Assembly (NCBI RefSeq): GCF_017591425.1
Contig: NW_024465369.1
Span: forward strand, 29,803,001-29,867,000
DNA length: 64,000 bases
Source of the DNA: Ochotona curzoniae
Taxonomy: Eukaryota; Chordata; Mammalia; Lagomorpha; Ochotonidae
Direction of reading: 5' to 3'
Shown one piece after another: positions 49,585-62,200 of this stretch. The stretch's first letter is position 1. Each line of letters opens with the position of its first letter. The notes below the pieces were generated by a model that worked only from the letters and a program-made list of their open reading frames with translations, was not told the DNA's origin and did not search any database. The position numbers and the translations under genes were made by a program.

Positions 49585-49900
49585 GGGCCTGGTGCGATAG
49601 TGTACTGATTAAGGTCCTTGCCTTGAACACGCTAGGATCCCATATGGGCACCAGTTCTAATCCCAGCAGCCCTGCTTCCCATCCAGCTCCCTTCCTGAGG
49701 CCTGGGAATGCAGTTGAGGACAGCCCAAAGCCTTGGGAACCTGCACCTGTGTGGGAGGCCTGGAGGAGGCTCCTGGCTTCGGATTTGCTCAGCTCTAACT
49801 GTTGCAGGCCGCTTGGGGAGTGAACCATCAGATGGAAGATCTTCCTCTCTGTCTTTGTATATCTGCCTTTTCAATAAAAATAAATAAATATTTTTTAAAA
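49585..49900 (+). mobile_element. C-type SINE, plus strand
   Basis: Head gggcctggtgcgatagtgta, gatcccatatgggcaccagt, aatgcagttgaggacagccc, tctgccttttcaataaaaat. A target duplication is weak (gcaag before, gcaag after the tail). The 163-codon minus frame (49337-49828) is largely a SINE translation. Confidence 0.92.
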
Positions 49901-50044
49901 AGAGCAAGACACCTTGGAGATATATTACTGTTGAGGCAGCAAGACCCACACCACCTCCAGGACTGTTAACAAACAGTGCATTCTAGATCTGAAAACTAGC
50001 AAATAAATGCATTTAATAACTTAATGAGATATAAAATTGCATTT

Positions 50045-51010
50045 ATGTCAAAAGAACAAATTCAAATGACTATTAGACATATAAAAAAATGCTCAAGCTC
50101 CCTGGCTATTAGGGAAATGCAAATAAAAACCATATTGAGGTTTTATCTATGTTCAATTGAAAGATTAGTCTACATTTAGAAATCTACTAACAACACCTTC
50201 CTGTGTGGATGTGTAGCAATGGTACCCTACTCCACTGTTGGGAGTGTAGGCTAATACAGCCACTATGGAAGTCAATATGGAGAGTGCTAAGGCAACTGGA
50301 AATTTGTCTACCATATCACCCAGCTCTCCCACTCCTGGGACTGTATCAAAAGGAAGTGAAATATGCATATGATAAAGCAATGTGTTTACTATATTTATAG
50401 CAGCACAATCTCCAGTAACATAGACATGGAAACAATGCAGATGCCTGTTGGAAACGGGAGTGAGCAAAAATGCTGTGGTACATTTAGTCCATGGAATAGT
50501 TCTCAGCCATTAAAAAGAATGAAACTCCACAATTTGCAACAAAATGGTCCCAACTGAAGACCATTATGCTCAGCAAAATAAGCCAATCCCAAGAGGACAA
50601 ATATCATATGTTTTCTCTGATATAAGGCAACATCCATGCAAAATACAAATCAATAGCTATATAGATGAACATGTGTATACATATATTCTCATAGATGAAC
50701 TGTATAATTGAAACTAGCATACCAGGAAATTAAGACATTGCAGTATCTACTCCCAAGTAAAAGATAGACTCCCAATGAAACTATAAAATATACCTTGACA
50801 ATAGGATTCTAGATTTTCTACTGTTGCCTGTACACACAATGCCATGATACACTTAAGTAGCAGCATGATGGACTTGTGACTGATGCTGAAGGATTATACT
50901 ATGGTGATAATATGGATGAAAATAGTGGGAGACAATGGAGAGGGAAAAATAGGAGGGAGAAGGGGAATCCCTATACCTCCAAAACCATGTCATGGACAAC
51001 AAAAGGTGCA
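50045..51010 (+). mobile_element. 5'-truncated L1, plus strand (ORF2 end and 3' UTR)
   Basis: Ordered ORF2 C-terminal landmarks: ttaggg-type gctattagggaaatgcaaat, ccactatggaagtcaatatg, ctctcccactcctgggactg, cagccattaaaaagaatgaa, gaccattatgctcagcaaaa, aggacaaatatcatatgttt. The 3' UTR follows (agatagactcccaatgaaac, ggattatactatggtgataa) and is shared with the second L1 at 53.6-53.98 kb. Frames are broken by stops and indels, so it is inactive. The poly(A) tail is eroded. Confidence 0.88.
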
Positions 51011-52396
51011 TTAATGTGGCATGATTAGAAAAAATAAGCTGCCTCTTTTAACCTACATCTTGATTCTCTGATGTTCAGTTTAAATTCTCCCATGAGATCC
51101 CGCATATCTCTATCTGAGTTTTCCAATCCTTTGCCTGTGTATGTGCTCTAATCTGATTTCTATCACTATCTAACTCACACATGAAAAAACGCTTCACCAT
51201 GACATGTTTAACTCCCCATTCCTCTGGTAGATCTACTGTTGGGGCATGGGCTTTCATTATCTTTTCATTTATCTTTTCACATCTAAGTACTCATCAGTAA
51301 GAGCATGGGATGAGGAATGAGCTTTATGTTTCAGAGAAAAGATGCAGTGCTCCCCTCATGGGCCTATTGCTTGCAATGCTGCAACTTCAACAAATCTCAC
51401 TTAAATTTAATAAAGAAATCTTCAGTCCATATGGTTCAATTATTGACAAAGGCGGGCATCGATATAAGTCCCACCTCTCACCCACTCATGTCTTCTATGA
51501 GGACTGATCCAGGTTCCCTGTTAACCTGTCTCTCCGGTGTGACTGCTGGCATCTGTACAAGTCAAGGCAAAGCACTACTCCCTGAGCTAAGAAATACTGT
51601 TATGTTTCCATTTTCTTTAGTGCATGGGCTCTAAGCAATTGGTTTGGGTTTATTTTTCCATAGCGATAATACATTCATAGAAATGTGGACCTGTTCTCAC
51701 ATCCATTGTCCCATTCCTATTGAGATTTTGTAATCAAAAGATCTCTCGGAAAACAATGCAAAGCAATTGTTCATTGGTTGATCAAATCAAATTCTGATTG
51801 TAGCTAACAGGATTCAGAGAGTCTCTGTCAGAATCAGAAAATGTGTTCAAATCCTACGAGCTTATAATTTACTGTAACAGTGTTTGACTGGTAGGTTGAG
51901 CATAACCTCACAAATTCAGCTGAAGCATACTGGAATAATTCATTGGGATATATGCTCTGGAATGCTGTGAATTTAAAGACTAATGTCCACCATCTGTACA
52001 AGCAGAGGCCGAAAGACAAAAGTAAAAAACTTTTGATCATCAAACATGAACATGGATCCATATGATTAGTCTGTTTATGTTATAAAGTTAAGTCCGTGTT
52101 TAACAAAATCATTTGCTTAGCAATTCATTTTATCTAGGCTAAAATGTTGTAAGTAGATATAAATTAGAACACTATTCCCCCTTCTAAATTTTGAAATTAC
52201 ATCAGCTTTTTTTTTTCACATCAGATTTTTAAAAGATCATGACATTTCAGATATTTGGAATTTCCTGCTAAGACTTTGAAAACAACTTGGATTTATTCAT
52301 TCCTTAAATTCTCTGGATGTTGCTTTTGAATGCAAGTAAAAGAAAAATAAAATGATGGTTGAATAAGTTCAGATACATTTTAAGCTAAAATAAAAA
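51011..52396. other. Unassigned sequence between two L1 fragments
   Basis: No gene recognised. The two plus frames near 51310-51634 (65 and 105 codons) overlap in different phases and have no recognisable domain. Confidence 0.5.
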
Positions 52397-53985
52397 AATC
52401 AGGCCAGGTTGTACTAGCCTACACCCTCACCAACAGTGAAGGAGAGTACCTTTCTCCCCACATCCATGGCAGTAAATATTATTATGAGAGTTATGAATGT
52501 AGGGCACTCTCATTGGATTTGATGGAACTTCGATGTGGTTTACCTTTATATTTGCATTGTTAGGTAGCCTGAGCATTTTTTCATATGTCTATTAGTCATT
52601 TTAACTTGTTCTTTTGAAAAATACCTGGTTATTTCTTTTTCACCCACTTTTTCATAAGATTGTTTGTTTTGCTATCATTGAGTTTCTGAAACTCTTTGTA
52701 AATCCTGAATAACTGTCCTCTGTAGGTTGTGTAGTATGCAAAGATTTTCTCCAATTCCATTGGTTGCTTCTTCACTTTGTTGATTGTCTCCTTTGCTGTA
52801 CAGAAGCTTTTTTAGTTTGATGTAGTCTCATTTGTTTATCTTGGTTTTGACATCCTGTGCTTTTTGCAACTTTTCTAAGAAGCCTTTCCCAATTACTAGG
52901 TCTTGGAAAGTGCTTCCTATGTTTTCCTCTAATAGCTTGATGCTTTCTGGGTGCAGATTTAGGTCTTTGATCCTCACTGTTCATGGGATTGTAGGTTAGT
53001 ACAAACATTATGGAAGTCAGTACTAAAAGTGCTAAGGGAACTGAAAATTGACCTGTCCTGTGATCCAGCTCTCCCACTTCTGGGAATATATCCAAAAGAA
53101 ATGAAACTTGCATATGAGAAATGGAGCTATAACTCTGTTTTTACAGCAAATAGCAATAGCAAAGACATGGAATCAATCTGGATGCTCATCCAAAAGAGAA
53201 GTAGATAAAGAAACTGTGGTACATCTACTTCATGAATACTACTCAGTCATTAAAAAGAATGAAATCCTACCATTTGCAATCAAATTTGTCCCAACGAAGA
53301 CCATTTTTCTCAACGAAACAAGTCAGTCTCAAAAGGACAAATATCATGTATTCTTTCTGAGATGCGGCAATCTGTAGCCCATTCAATACTGCTTTTGTCA
53401 CATCTCAGGAAGTTTGATATTTTTGTTTTCATTCATTCAAAAATAAGCTTTTTTTTTTTTAATTTCTTCCACTGACCTATAGGTCATACAATTACATCAT
53501 TTGCTTCAGGAAGGTCTTTGATCTTCTTTTTCATGTCATCAGTGACACATTGGTCATTTAGTAGCATGTTACTCAGCTTTATACAATGTGAAGTTCGTTT
53601 TCTATTTTTCTCTCTGTTGTTGGTTTTGATTTATGGCTTTTCATTTAAGGGGATGTAAAATAATTGTGTAGTAGAGACTATCACATGCAGATATGAAGAT
53701 ATCATGCACTGTGCATCTCTACTTCTAATTCAAAGATAGACTCCCTGTGAAGCTTTAAAATACATCCTGACAATAGAATGCTGGACTCTCTGCCATTGTC
53801 CATATCTGCCAGGTTTCGATATATTTAAGTACCAGACTGATGAACTTGCAGTGATGGATTATGCTATTGTAATGATATGTGGGAAATCAGCCGGGAGGAG
53901 ATGGGGATTTGGGGAGGGGGAAATGTAAATCCTAGAACCTATGAAACTGTGTCATTGAATAATAAAATTAATTGATTAATTACAA
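52397..53985 (+). mobile_element. L1 with inverted 5' arm and antisense block
   Basis: The insertion has three parts. 52397 to about 52971 is ORF2 in reverse orientation (tccaattccattggttgctt, gatgtagtctcatttgttta, agcttgatgctttctgggtg). From about 52972 to 53377 the ORF2 end is in forward orientation (tctcccacttctgggaatat, cagtcattaaaaagaatgaa). About 53378-53645 is a further antisense ORF2 block. 53646-53985 is the forward 3' UTR. The left end of the inverted arm and the start of the forward arm cover the same ORF2 point, as expected from twin priming. No coding frame is intact. Confidence 0.85.
53378..53645 (-). mobile_element. Antisense L1 ORF2 block inside the second L1
   Basis: tgcttttgtcacatctcagg, tttcttccactgacctatag, gtgacacattggtcatttag and tagcatgttactcagcttta follow the reverse complement of a more 5' part of L1 ORF2. 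It separates the forward ORF2 end from the forward 3' UTR. It could be a second nested L1 insertion or part of the same rearranged integration. Confidence 0.65.
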
Positions 53986-56900
53986 TCATACCAGGTTAAT
54001 TTTAATGCACCATATATCCCTAGCCCTTCTTCCCCTCAATATGCTCTGTTCAATCAACACAAACAATTCATTCATAGTTCATAGTCAGAGAAATGGAAGC
54101 TGTTAACTTTAAATATTTTGAATATATCATTCAAGAGAAAAATATTACTTACTATCACATCAAGACACATACCACACAATGCATGCACCGCAAATTCACA
54201 CACACACAGTTCAGGATTCCTCATGTGGGCTTCTATATTCCCAGTACTGGTCATTGTCTGAATAGTACCTGCATCAGTAAAGATGCAAATTCCTCAACAT
54301 GGCCAGCTTGTAGTACAATATAATAATATAGAAAACACCAAGCACAGTTTTGTTGAATGAAACATTGGCTCTTACAGGAGAGGAATTCATCTGATTATGG
54401 AGCCTATAAGTGGTCCTAGCTCTATATCATCCATGGATCTAAGGAGTGAGTGAGACCCTACTTAAAGCTAAATTGTGAGATATAAAGCAGAATTTCCTCC
54501 TGATAATTTCATGTTATAAAAAGAACATTTGCTAAAAATCTCACTTCTTATCTTCTCTAATGCCGATTGCAAAACGTAGCAGACAACATTATAGATTCAG
54601 TAGTCTCTTTTAATCACTGAATTTCTGAATCATCCACATTTCTTGTTTCATGAGGTTTGATAAATTTTAGTCGGATAAAGTGTATCGTGACCTCTCCTCA
54701 TTCCATGCCTATTTTTTCTTCTAAATTGGCTACCAAACTGGTGTTTTGCAATAATTACATTGCTAAAATTTAGTGAGTGTGGGATTTAAAGAGCAAAGCC
54801 AAAGATCTTCTCTTACTCTTTTCTATTAGGAAAGCACTCAAAAAAAAATGTTAATAGATGTGCACCTTTGTTAAGAATAATATTCTGAAAGCTTTTCCTA
54901 CTGCAGCTACTATTGAACCTTCCCACTCAAATGTTTAGAATTTTCTGTTTTAATTATTTTTATTATCATGAACAGACTTAATAGATAAAATTTGAAGAAG
55001 ATAGCCACATTTCCCTCCCTCCACCAATTCCCCTCTTCCTTCCTTCATTTTTAAAAAAAACTTTTGCAGTAGCATTGTTTCAGTTTCCATTGTAATAACA
55101 GACCTAATGTACTTTCTAAAGATTTTGGCATTTGTGTTTGGTAGTTCACATTCTTGGGAATTAAATTTCAAAATGATTGGGCTGATTTTCTCCCAAATTA
55201 TACATGAAATATATTTAATTCCCGCAATATGGTTTGCAGCCAAACTGATTCCAAAAATATCTCATGACTTCAGTATTAAATGAAGACATGCTGTGTTTAC
55301 TATTGATCTACTTCATTTATGGGAATGACCATGGTAATAGATAAAGAAGTGACAGTACTTTCAAACAAAAGGAATTTTTTTTCTCCTAAATACGTCCAGG
55401 TTGTTTTATAACCTTGTTCATTATTTGTAAGGGACATATTACCAAACTGTATCTTACAGACATTATCTTGTTTCTGCGAGAGTTTAGTTTCCTCTTTCAG
55501 AATGCCAATAATAAAGATCACTTACAGCAGCACGTTAGACCTATAAATCCTTGGATTAGAATAATGTTCTTTGTAAACCAGAGGAAACCTGGCTTGAGAA
55601 ATGACAGCAGTACAAGTCCTACAAGTATACTATCCAGTTCCTTCTGTGTAGTTAACAACTTACCACATGGATTTGGGCACAGAGATAAAAGTCATTTTGA
55701 TTAACTGCAGGTTTCCTGATAAATCAGCTTTACAGCAGTTCAGGATGTGGGAATGGGTGTGGAGAAGCACTTATGACTAGCAATTGTCTATTGCAGTGTC
55801 ATAAATAACTCCCCAGCACTGCTCGTGCTGCCACTTTCAGGGTATCCATGTAAGATTACTGATCATCAAGTTGAGAAGAGACACATATTGCCAGCTCTGT
55901 CCAAGCCCACCGAGGTTGTCTTTAGAACACAATGGACCCCAGGCCTGTTCCAGCTCCAGGGTCTCCAAGGGTGAGCCCAGGTACCTGTTTGTGGCTGCAC
56001 GTAGTTTTTCAACTTTCTCTTTTTTTCTTCCTCTCCCCACCTCAACCAAAGAAAACATGTGGTTCATAACAACATGTCCCAATAAAGTTCCTGCATTGGA
56101 ATCTCAGACTCTCAAAATTTGTCTCCCAGGAACCCAAACTGGGAAAGACAGAAACGGAAAGTTAAGCTTCTTTTCATTGAAACTTGGGGAGGGAAAATCC
56201 TTCATTGCTCTCCTAAATTTGCTAACTAGTTAGATCAGCTGTCACCACTCCTGGTTTTCCTGATAGATCACAAATTTACCTTGGTAAGGTAGTAAGTAGT
56301 ATCTCAGAATCACCAAATGTAGCCAAATGCTGATGTTAGGATGTTGCCACAAGGAGAACTGAGACAAAACTGAGCATACTAAACTTCATATCCAAATCCT
56401 ACTGCTGAGTTATCCTGTTATGTAACTGAAATTCAACCATACCTAACAAAAGTTAAGTAGGCACCCAAAGTGAATGGATTCCTGAGGCATGAATGGATTA
56501 CTGAGGCATAAATGGCACCAGCAAAACCATTTCTGCTACATGAAGCAAAAAAGGGTGAAACCATATTAATGAAATGTAGTAGAACAATGAACAAGAATTG
56601 CTGCAATTTTTTAGGCTTGGTAAAATTGTAAATTGGATTAAAATGTGGGTAACGAATATTGAGTTTAAGCTATTTCTCCAGAAAAACAAACAATTTGTGT
56701 AGTCAATTTTCAATCATCTGCCCAAGAAGAAATAGCATTAATGGCAATTATCCGAAAGAGTAGATAATGAACAAGTTCATTTCTATTTGACTTTGAAATA
56801 TTATTTTGTATTCTAAAGCCTATATTTGAGTGTGGATACATTTTGTATTCTGGAAAGTTGCAATGGCTGTAACTTAAACATTGAAATTACACTTTAGATA

Positions 56901-57537
56901 CCAGACTAAAGAGTAGTAGATTGTGTTTTTTTTTTCTTGTCCTGTACAACAGCCTTCCACTTAATATGAGTATATTGCTACTGTGTTTTGATGTAATCAT
57001 CCCGTAGGTTAACATTAAGTTTATGTTAAAACAAACACAAACATCTGTGCGTTTCCCACTTAGCATTGCCCAGTGCTGAGGTTCTTAAATATTTGGGATA
57101 AAAATTTTCCTTCTCTGGCCTTCCTTGGTAGAAGCTATTTTTTAAATGCACTACAACCTCCAAAAATAAGAATGGGTGTGCAACTTAAGAAGTCACATCT
57201 AAGTTACTGAAGATACTGAAACTGTACTATCTGCCTGTAGAAAATGGAATTAGCTACATTTCCACTCTTTGTTGGCTCTTATTCCTGTATTTTTTCAGCT
57301 AATGCCATGGGTGATAGAACAGATATGAATAAAATAGGTATGGGGTCTGGCTCATGTGAGCATCCAATAAATTCTCATTTCCCTTTTTTTCTTGCTTCTT
57401 CCCTCTTACCCATTCCATAATATTTTATATAGGATATTCCATATTAATATTCAATATGCTTTGATAATATTTGTGTTTTATACCACTTTCTTTGCATATG
57501 CAATTCTATAGAAGTAAGGGAAATTTAAAGTTTATTG
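53986..57537. other. Unassigned sequence, no gene seen
   Basis: About 3.5 kb. The segment 56080-56160 (ccaataaagttcctgcattg, ctcaaaatttgtctcccagg) has the look of the end of an LTR in plus orientation but lacks a clear partner, so it is not called separately. The 120-codon plus frame at 55871-56233 crosses it and has no recognisable domain. Confidence 0.4.
56472..56509 (+). repeat. Short tandem duplication, 19-base period
   Basis: gaatggattcctgaggcat and gaatggattactgaggcat lie side by side with one mismatch, followed by a partial third copy (aaatgg). Confidence 0.85.
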
Positions 57538-57752
57538 TTACTTGTTTATTTTCAATTGATTTGAGATCTTCCATCTCCTGGCTCATTCCCTAGAATCCTC
57601 CAGTGAGCAGGGCAGTGCCAGGGTGGGGTCAGCAACTTCATTGGGTTCTTCCATTGGGTATATTAGACTCAATTATTTAATCCATATTCTGCCTCCCAGA
57701 ATGTACTTCAGCAGGAAGGTGTATCAGAAATGGAGTGGTTGATCTAATACTT
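57538..57752 (-). mobile_element. Diverged C-type SINE, minus strand
   Basis: gatcttccatctcctggctc, ggcagtgccagggtggggtc and acttcagcaggaaggtgtat follow the reversed SINE order. The head is lost or unrecognisable. Confidence 0.55.
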
Positions 57753-58904
57753 GAGAAGATCTTCCAGGGTTGTTTTTCCCAAAGACTGCTGTCTTTGAAT
57801 GTGAGTTTAAATCCTTAAAATCCGTTTCCATGGAAGTTATGTTATCAGTGTTAGACAAGTAAGCATCTAGGAGCTATTGTATTTTATGATTGGGTATGAG
57901 GGTTCATGACAACAAAAATCTCTCCTGCTTGTTTTCAGCTATGTACTACACTCCCATTATAGATTAATGTGTTTTTTATATCAGACAAAATGATCAACTA
58001 CTGCAATGCTTTTGATTGTTTTGATCCTTTGATTTGGTATTTTGGTGTTTTGGCAAATTTGATGAGCCCTTTAATTATCTGAAGAGTGTCCTTAGTTTTT
58101 TGTTCATTCAAAACATTGAAATCAGAATTATCTTAATGGTGAGTTCCACAAAATACTCAATTAAATAAAACCCAGGTTTAAGCAAACTGCCTCTACAAAA
58201 TAGCAGAGTGACTTTACATAAGAGACTTAATTTTCCAAGGACATGGTTTTCTCATAAGCAGCATATCAATCATGTAAAACCAAGATTACCCCTGTGATGA
58301 ATCCGTATGGGATACCCTGATGGTATGCAGGTGCCTCTTGGTGTATATATTTTAGCATCTAATTTTACAAACAAAGCAAATTTTTGTGCAGGTCCAATAA
58401 GGTTTGTAGTGTTTGGGGAATTATTTACAATGTGGTATTAGGCAAGCCCAAGTAAGTTTCAGGGTTAGCTCACAGGGGGATTGTTTTCTCCCAAAGTGAT
58501 GAAACCACTTGGGAGAGGACACACAGCACCCTGGTGGCAGGCCGGAGTTGTAGGTACTTTCCCTTTCTCTTATGATCACTCTTCCACCAACAGAATCTGA
58601 TGTGACCTATAAAACCACAGTCTGGAGTCCAACTGGGAGCTGCCTTTTCTCAATCTGATTCTTGGGTGCCAAGAAGTGTATACATAGAATCTCATAATGA
58701 AAGATGTGTTTTCTGATCTCACCATTCATGGGATAGAAGGTGTGCTGGATAAATCAGCTTCTATTCAGTTGTAACTTCTATTCTGTGTATTGTATGTAGT
58801 TTAAATAGAAATCTTTTTATGTAGTAAGACTGCCTTTATCTCCCCAAATTCAATTAATTTCCATTAAAGTCATACTTCACTTAATTGGACAGTGCTCTAA
58901 GAAA
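57753..58904. other. Unassigned sequence, no gene seen
   Basis: No recognised repeat or open frame of note. Confidence 0.5.
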
Positions 58905-58995
58905 CATGTCACTGATGATTTTCGTCAGTATGTGAACCCCAGAAAGTGTACCTGTGCATACGTAGGTGGTATAGCCTAGTACACACTATACATGT
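58905..58995 (+). mobile_element. DNA-transposon-like remnant
   Basis: cactgatgattttcgtcagt, gtgaaccccagaaagtgtac, acgtaggtggtatagcctag and tacacactatac follow part of a common mammalian repeat (tgattttcgtcattgtgcga ... atggtatagcctactacaca) that I believe is a DNA transposon. Family name not recalled with certainty. Confidence 0.4.
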
Positions 58996-59094
58996 AGTAT
59001 AGTCCCATCACATATAAAGTATGTACTGATCAATATGTGATTTACAGTACCTGGCTCGGTTTCTAAAGTTTTCTTTCTTCTTGTTTTCTCTTAG

Positions 59095-59266
59095 GATTCC
59101 GCAGTTTTTTAAGCACCAGCTTCTCCTGGCACGAACCTCTCAAGTCTCCTCTTCAGACAAACCGAGACCATGCTTTGGGCCTGTACCTTTACTAAGAAGA
59201 ATATATAGACAACTTGGTCCAGGAGGTAGGGAGAATGCACTGCTGAATTATACAGGCCATCGCTGA
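59095..59266 (+). other. Candidate terminal exon (weak)
   Basis: A strong-looking 3' splice site precedes this stretch: the pyrimidine tract ttctttcttcttgttttctc is followed by ttag at 59091-59094, with a branch-like ttctaaag about 28 bases upstream. From 59096 one frame stays open for about 56 residues to TGA at 59264-59266. The peptide is basic and Ser/Pro-containing with no domain I recognise. Weighing against a gene: no AATAAA follows within about 1 kb, the peptide is unfamiliar, and pyrimidine tracts followed by AG are common by chance. An alternative donor (ggag|gtaggg, about 59225) would make a 131-base internal or non-coding exon. Confidence 0.18.
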
Positions 59267-62200
59267 GCAAAAGTGAACGCAAGTCTGTAAAATCAGAAGT
59301 CACCATCTGAAAACCAATGTATGCAGAGAAAAGTGTAGCTTCTTTTTCTTTCATTACTTACCTGCTATAGAATGTTAAATATCATTACCGTAACAGTCAT
59401 GTTCCTGTATGATACAAGAGAAAAGCATCCCTACCCTAAAAAAAAAAAAAACACACTTTACAGTATTTTTATAAGCATCTGTGAATCTTTGACTTGTTTT
59501 ACTGGTGCCCTCTTTTAAGATGAACTGTTATGGAACTAAAGATGAGCTTTAAGTGACCTGAGACAATTCCTATTTAAAAATCCATTTCTCTGAGGCCATT
59601 GCTAATTGATTCTTGAGTCTTTTGTGCTAAAATAGCCTTGTCCCACAGGTAATTGTGTTTCAACCATTTCTTATTTCAGTTGAAAATAATAGGATGTTTG
59701 TATAGAAAGTGATGATATAGCTATTAATAGTATTTGAAATAGAAAATGGTCTTGTTAAAAGTGAGAAAAAGTAAGACAAATAGAATAGTCCTTTGAACAT
59801 GTCTCGTACTAAAAAGTGTGTGAATTAAGTAAGTAGGATCCAGCCCTTCTGCAGTATGAACCAAGAAAAAGTACACCACCCCGGTAAGAAATGTCACTTT
59901 CAAAAAACATTAGGGTAAAATCATTGTCATGTGTAACCTCAGGCCCCAATTTACTAGTCTGTGAAATGGACAGTGTTTTCAGAGTGTCTTTAAATGCCAA
60001 GCTGAACTAGATCCCAATGTCCAACTGTTAGTGGAGGATGAGGGGTTTTTCCCTGCGAACAACTCACAATGAGAAATTACCACAAAATCCCCACTCACCC
60101 AAGTTCTGTCCCTTTTGATTCTTTACTGACTTTACAGCAATCGATAGTATGGGTTTTCTCAACCAGAGATTTCTGTGAGGCTGGGGTTACCAGGTGTTTG
60201 TCTTTGCCTCATAACAGCTTCTGAAGGAAAACCATTCTTTGTCTTAAGTCCTGCTGTTGGATAGCACAAGAATCCACTGATGAGAATGGATGGAAAGGAC
60301 ACAGTTCACAGAACAGACGTGGTCCTAGAGATTCTTAGGTGTCAAAACACATGAACTGCATATTTAAATATGTGAGGAAAATAGAGCCCTTTGAAAAACA
60401 TGAAATCAGCCTGACAACAGTCATTTTAAAGATCTTAGAATACAGATTCAAGACAAAACAGAAAATAAGCAAATTATACAGCTACATTATGAATGAAACC
60501 AAAGTGTTGCTCAGGCAGTGAACAGCTGAAACCTTCTTTAGGAAGGCTAATCAGGGAAAGCAGCAAAGGTAGGTGGGTGTCCCCACCCTTCAGCTTCAAG
60601 AGCATGATAGGTTGCATGGCCTTGGGCCTTTTGAGGTTCCATGGGCCCATGGAACATGGCCTGGCCAGTGAGTGGTAAGTGGAAAGGTGATTTGTCACAT
60701 CTACACCGGACCAGATAATTGCCATTAGAAAGTTGTGGCTGCCCTTCTCTGTGGCTTTCCAAAGTAGGTGATATATTTATTCCTTCCCTCTTGGAGTCTG
60801 TGTGGACTCAGAGATTGCAGCCTCCTCAACCAATCCACAAAGGCCACACAGCAAGAGCAAGCCACAAAGCTGTACCATTTTAAGGCACAGAGATGTGGAA
60901 GCTTTTTGGTTAGGCACAGGAAGGGCACTCTCCTGACTGCCACAACAAACATACCTATAGAGACAGGAGGATGAGTCAAAGAGGTTTTAAGACAAGAAAC
61001 TAAGTTTGGATGGTTCCCAGCAGAAAAAGTGGTGGGATTATGGTAAATCAAGAAAAAATAGCAAATGATCTGGAGAATTCCTTTCCACTCTGGGTTCTCT
61101 GGCTCTTAGGCTCTTCTGATGTTTGCATTCTTACATGCCTGGCAATGCTTTATGACACATTAAGTAGCTTGACTCTAAATGCTTTTGATTTGTTTATACA
61201 AATTAAACTCATATTTTCTCTCTTGCTTCTGGATTATGATTATTTTTATCAATAACTTTGCATGTGGACTATTGAAATGGTAATGCAATTCTAATGCCCT
61301 CTGAGAAGCTAAGGGATTCTGTCCTGTCAGTGGATATTGAGATGCACTTGGGTGTATAGGCCATTGCTGCCTGAGATGAGGATTGGGATGGGCGACCCAC
61401 AGCATTTGACAATTGAATGCTAGCTAACATGGTGCAATTTTTGAACTCCCAGTTTTTCATATTCATTTCTAGGATTCTGACCACAAAATCTATGGGAAAC
61501 CCCAAACTTTTGTCAGACTCTGTGTTGCCTTTTTACCATCTGTGTAGGAGACATTCTCTTTTTCACTTAAGATCTTGTTTGCACACAAAACAGAACAACC
61601 CTCTAGCAAAATCAAATTGCAAAATATATAGTTTATCTTCTTTGGAAGAAAGGAGGAGCTGAGTCAGCCCTCCTGGGATTTGACAACCAAGATACTTCTT
61701 TATCCTTGACACTGCTCAGATAGAGCCACCGATATTAGAATTGTTCTTATTGAAGTTTAGTAGATTTAGAGGAAGTACATCTTTCTGACATTATAGCCAT
61801 TCTTGTACAGTTCTTGTAGCATTAAGGATTTTTTATTTGAGTTGAATTGAAATCCTGCTTAGGAAAAAAAAGCAGGGTAAGGGAAGAAAATTGGATCCAA
61901 CATAGAAAATGAGTTCTTCTGACAAACCCAAGGCTCAGTGCTAGTGGGTTTCTTGTAGATCACTGAAACCCAGCCGTAGAAAGCCGCTCCAGAAGGCCAT
62001 GATCACAGCCAATGCGCAGCAGCTTAAGGACGGGACAGGGTTTCTCTCCCTCTGAAGATTCTGCTCTTTCAGACTAGAAGGCAATCTCCTTTATGACCTG
62101 CACGCCTTCCAAGCACAGCACTTCTAAAATCTTCAGGGTTTCCCTCTGAAATAAACACTAGACCACTATTGATTAATTCCACATATAGATGCAGAACGAG

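Noticed and set aside
49337..49828. 163-codon minus-strand frame
   Set aside because: Mostly reverse translation of the SINE at 49585-49900 plus the AAT run (a poly-Tyr-like stretch).
52772..53377. Coding frames of 113 and 89 codons resembling reverse transcriptase end fragments
   Set aside because: They are broken pieces of L1 ORF2 in two orientations, not an independent gene.
60130..60190. MER5-like end (ttttctcaaccagagatttc)
   Set aside because: Only one end-like motif is visible, with no matching second terminus, so it is not called.
60474..61051. Cluster of open frames on both strands around 60.5-61.0 kb
   Set aside because: They overlap in conflicting phases, none has a recognisable domain, and the DNA shows no codon bias.
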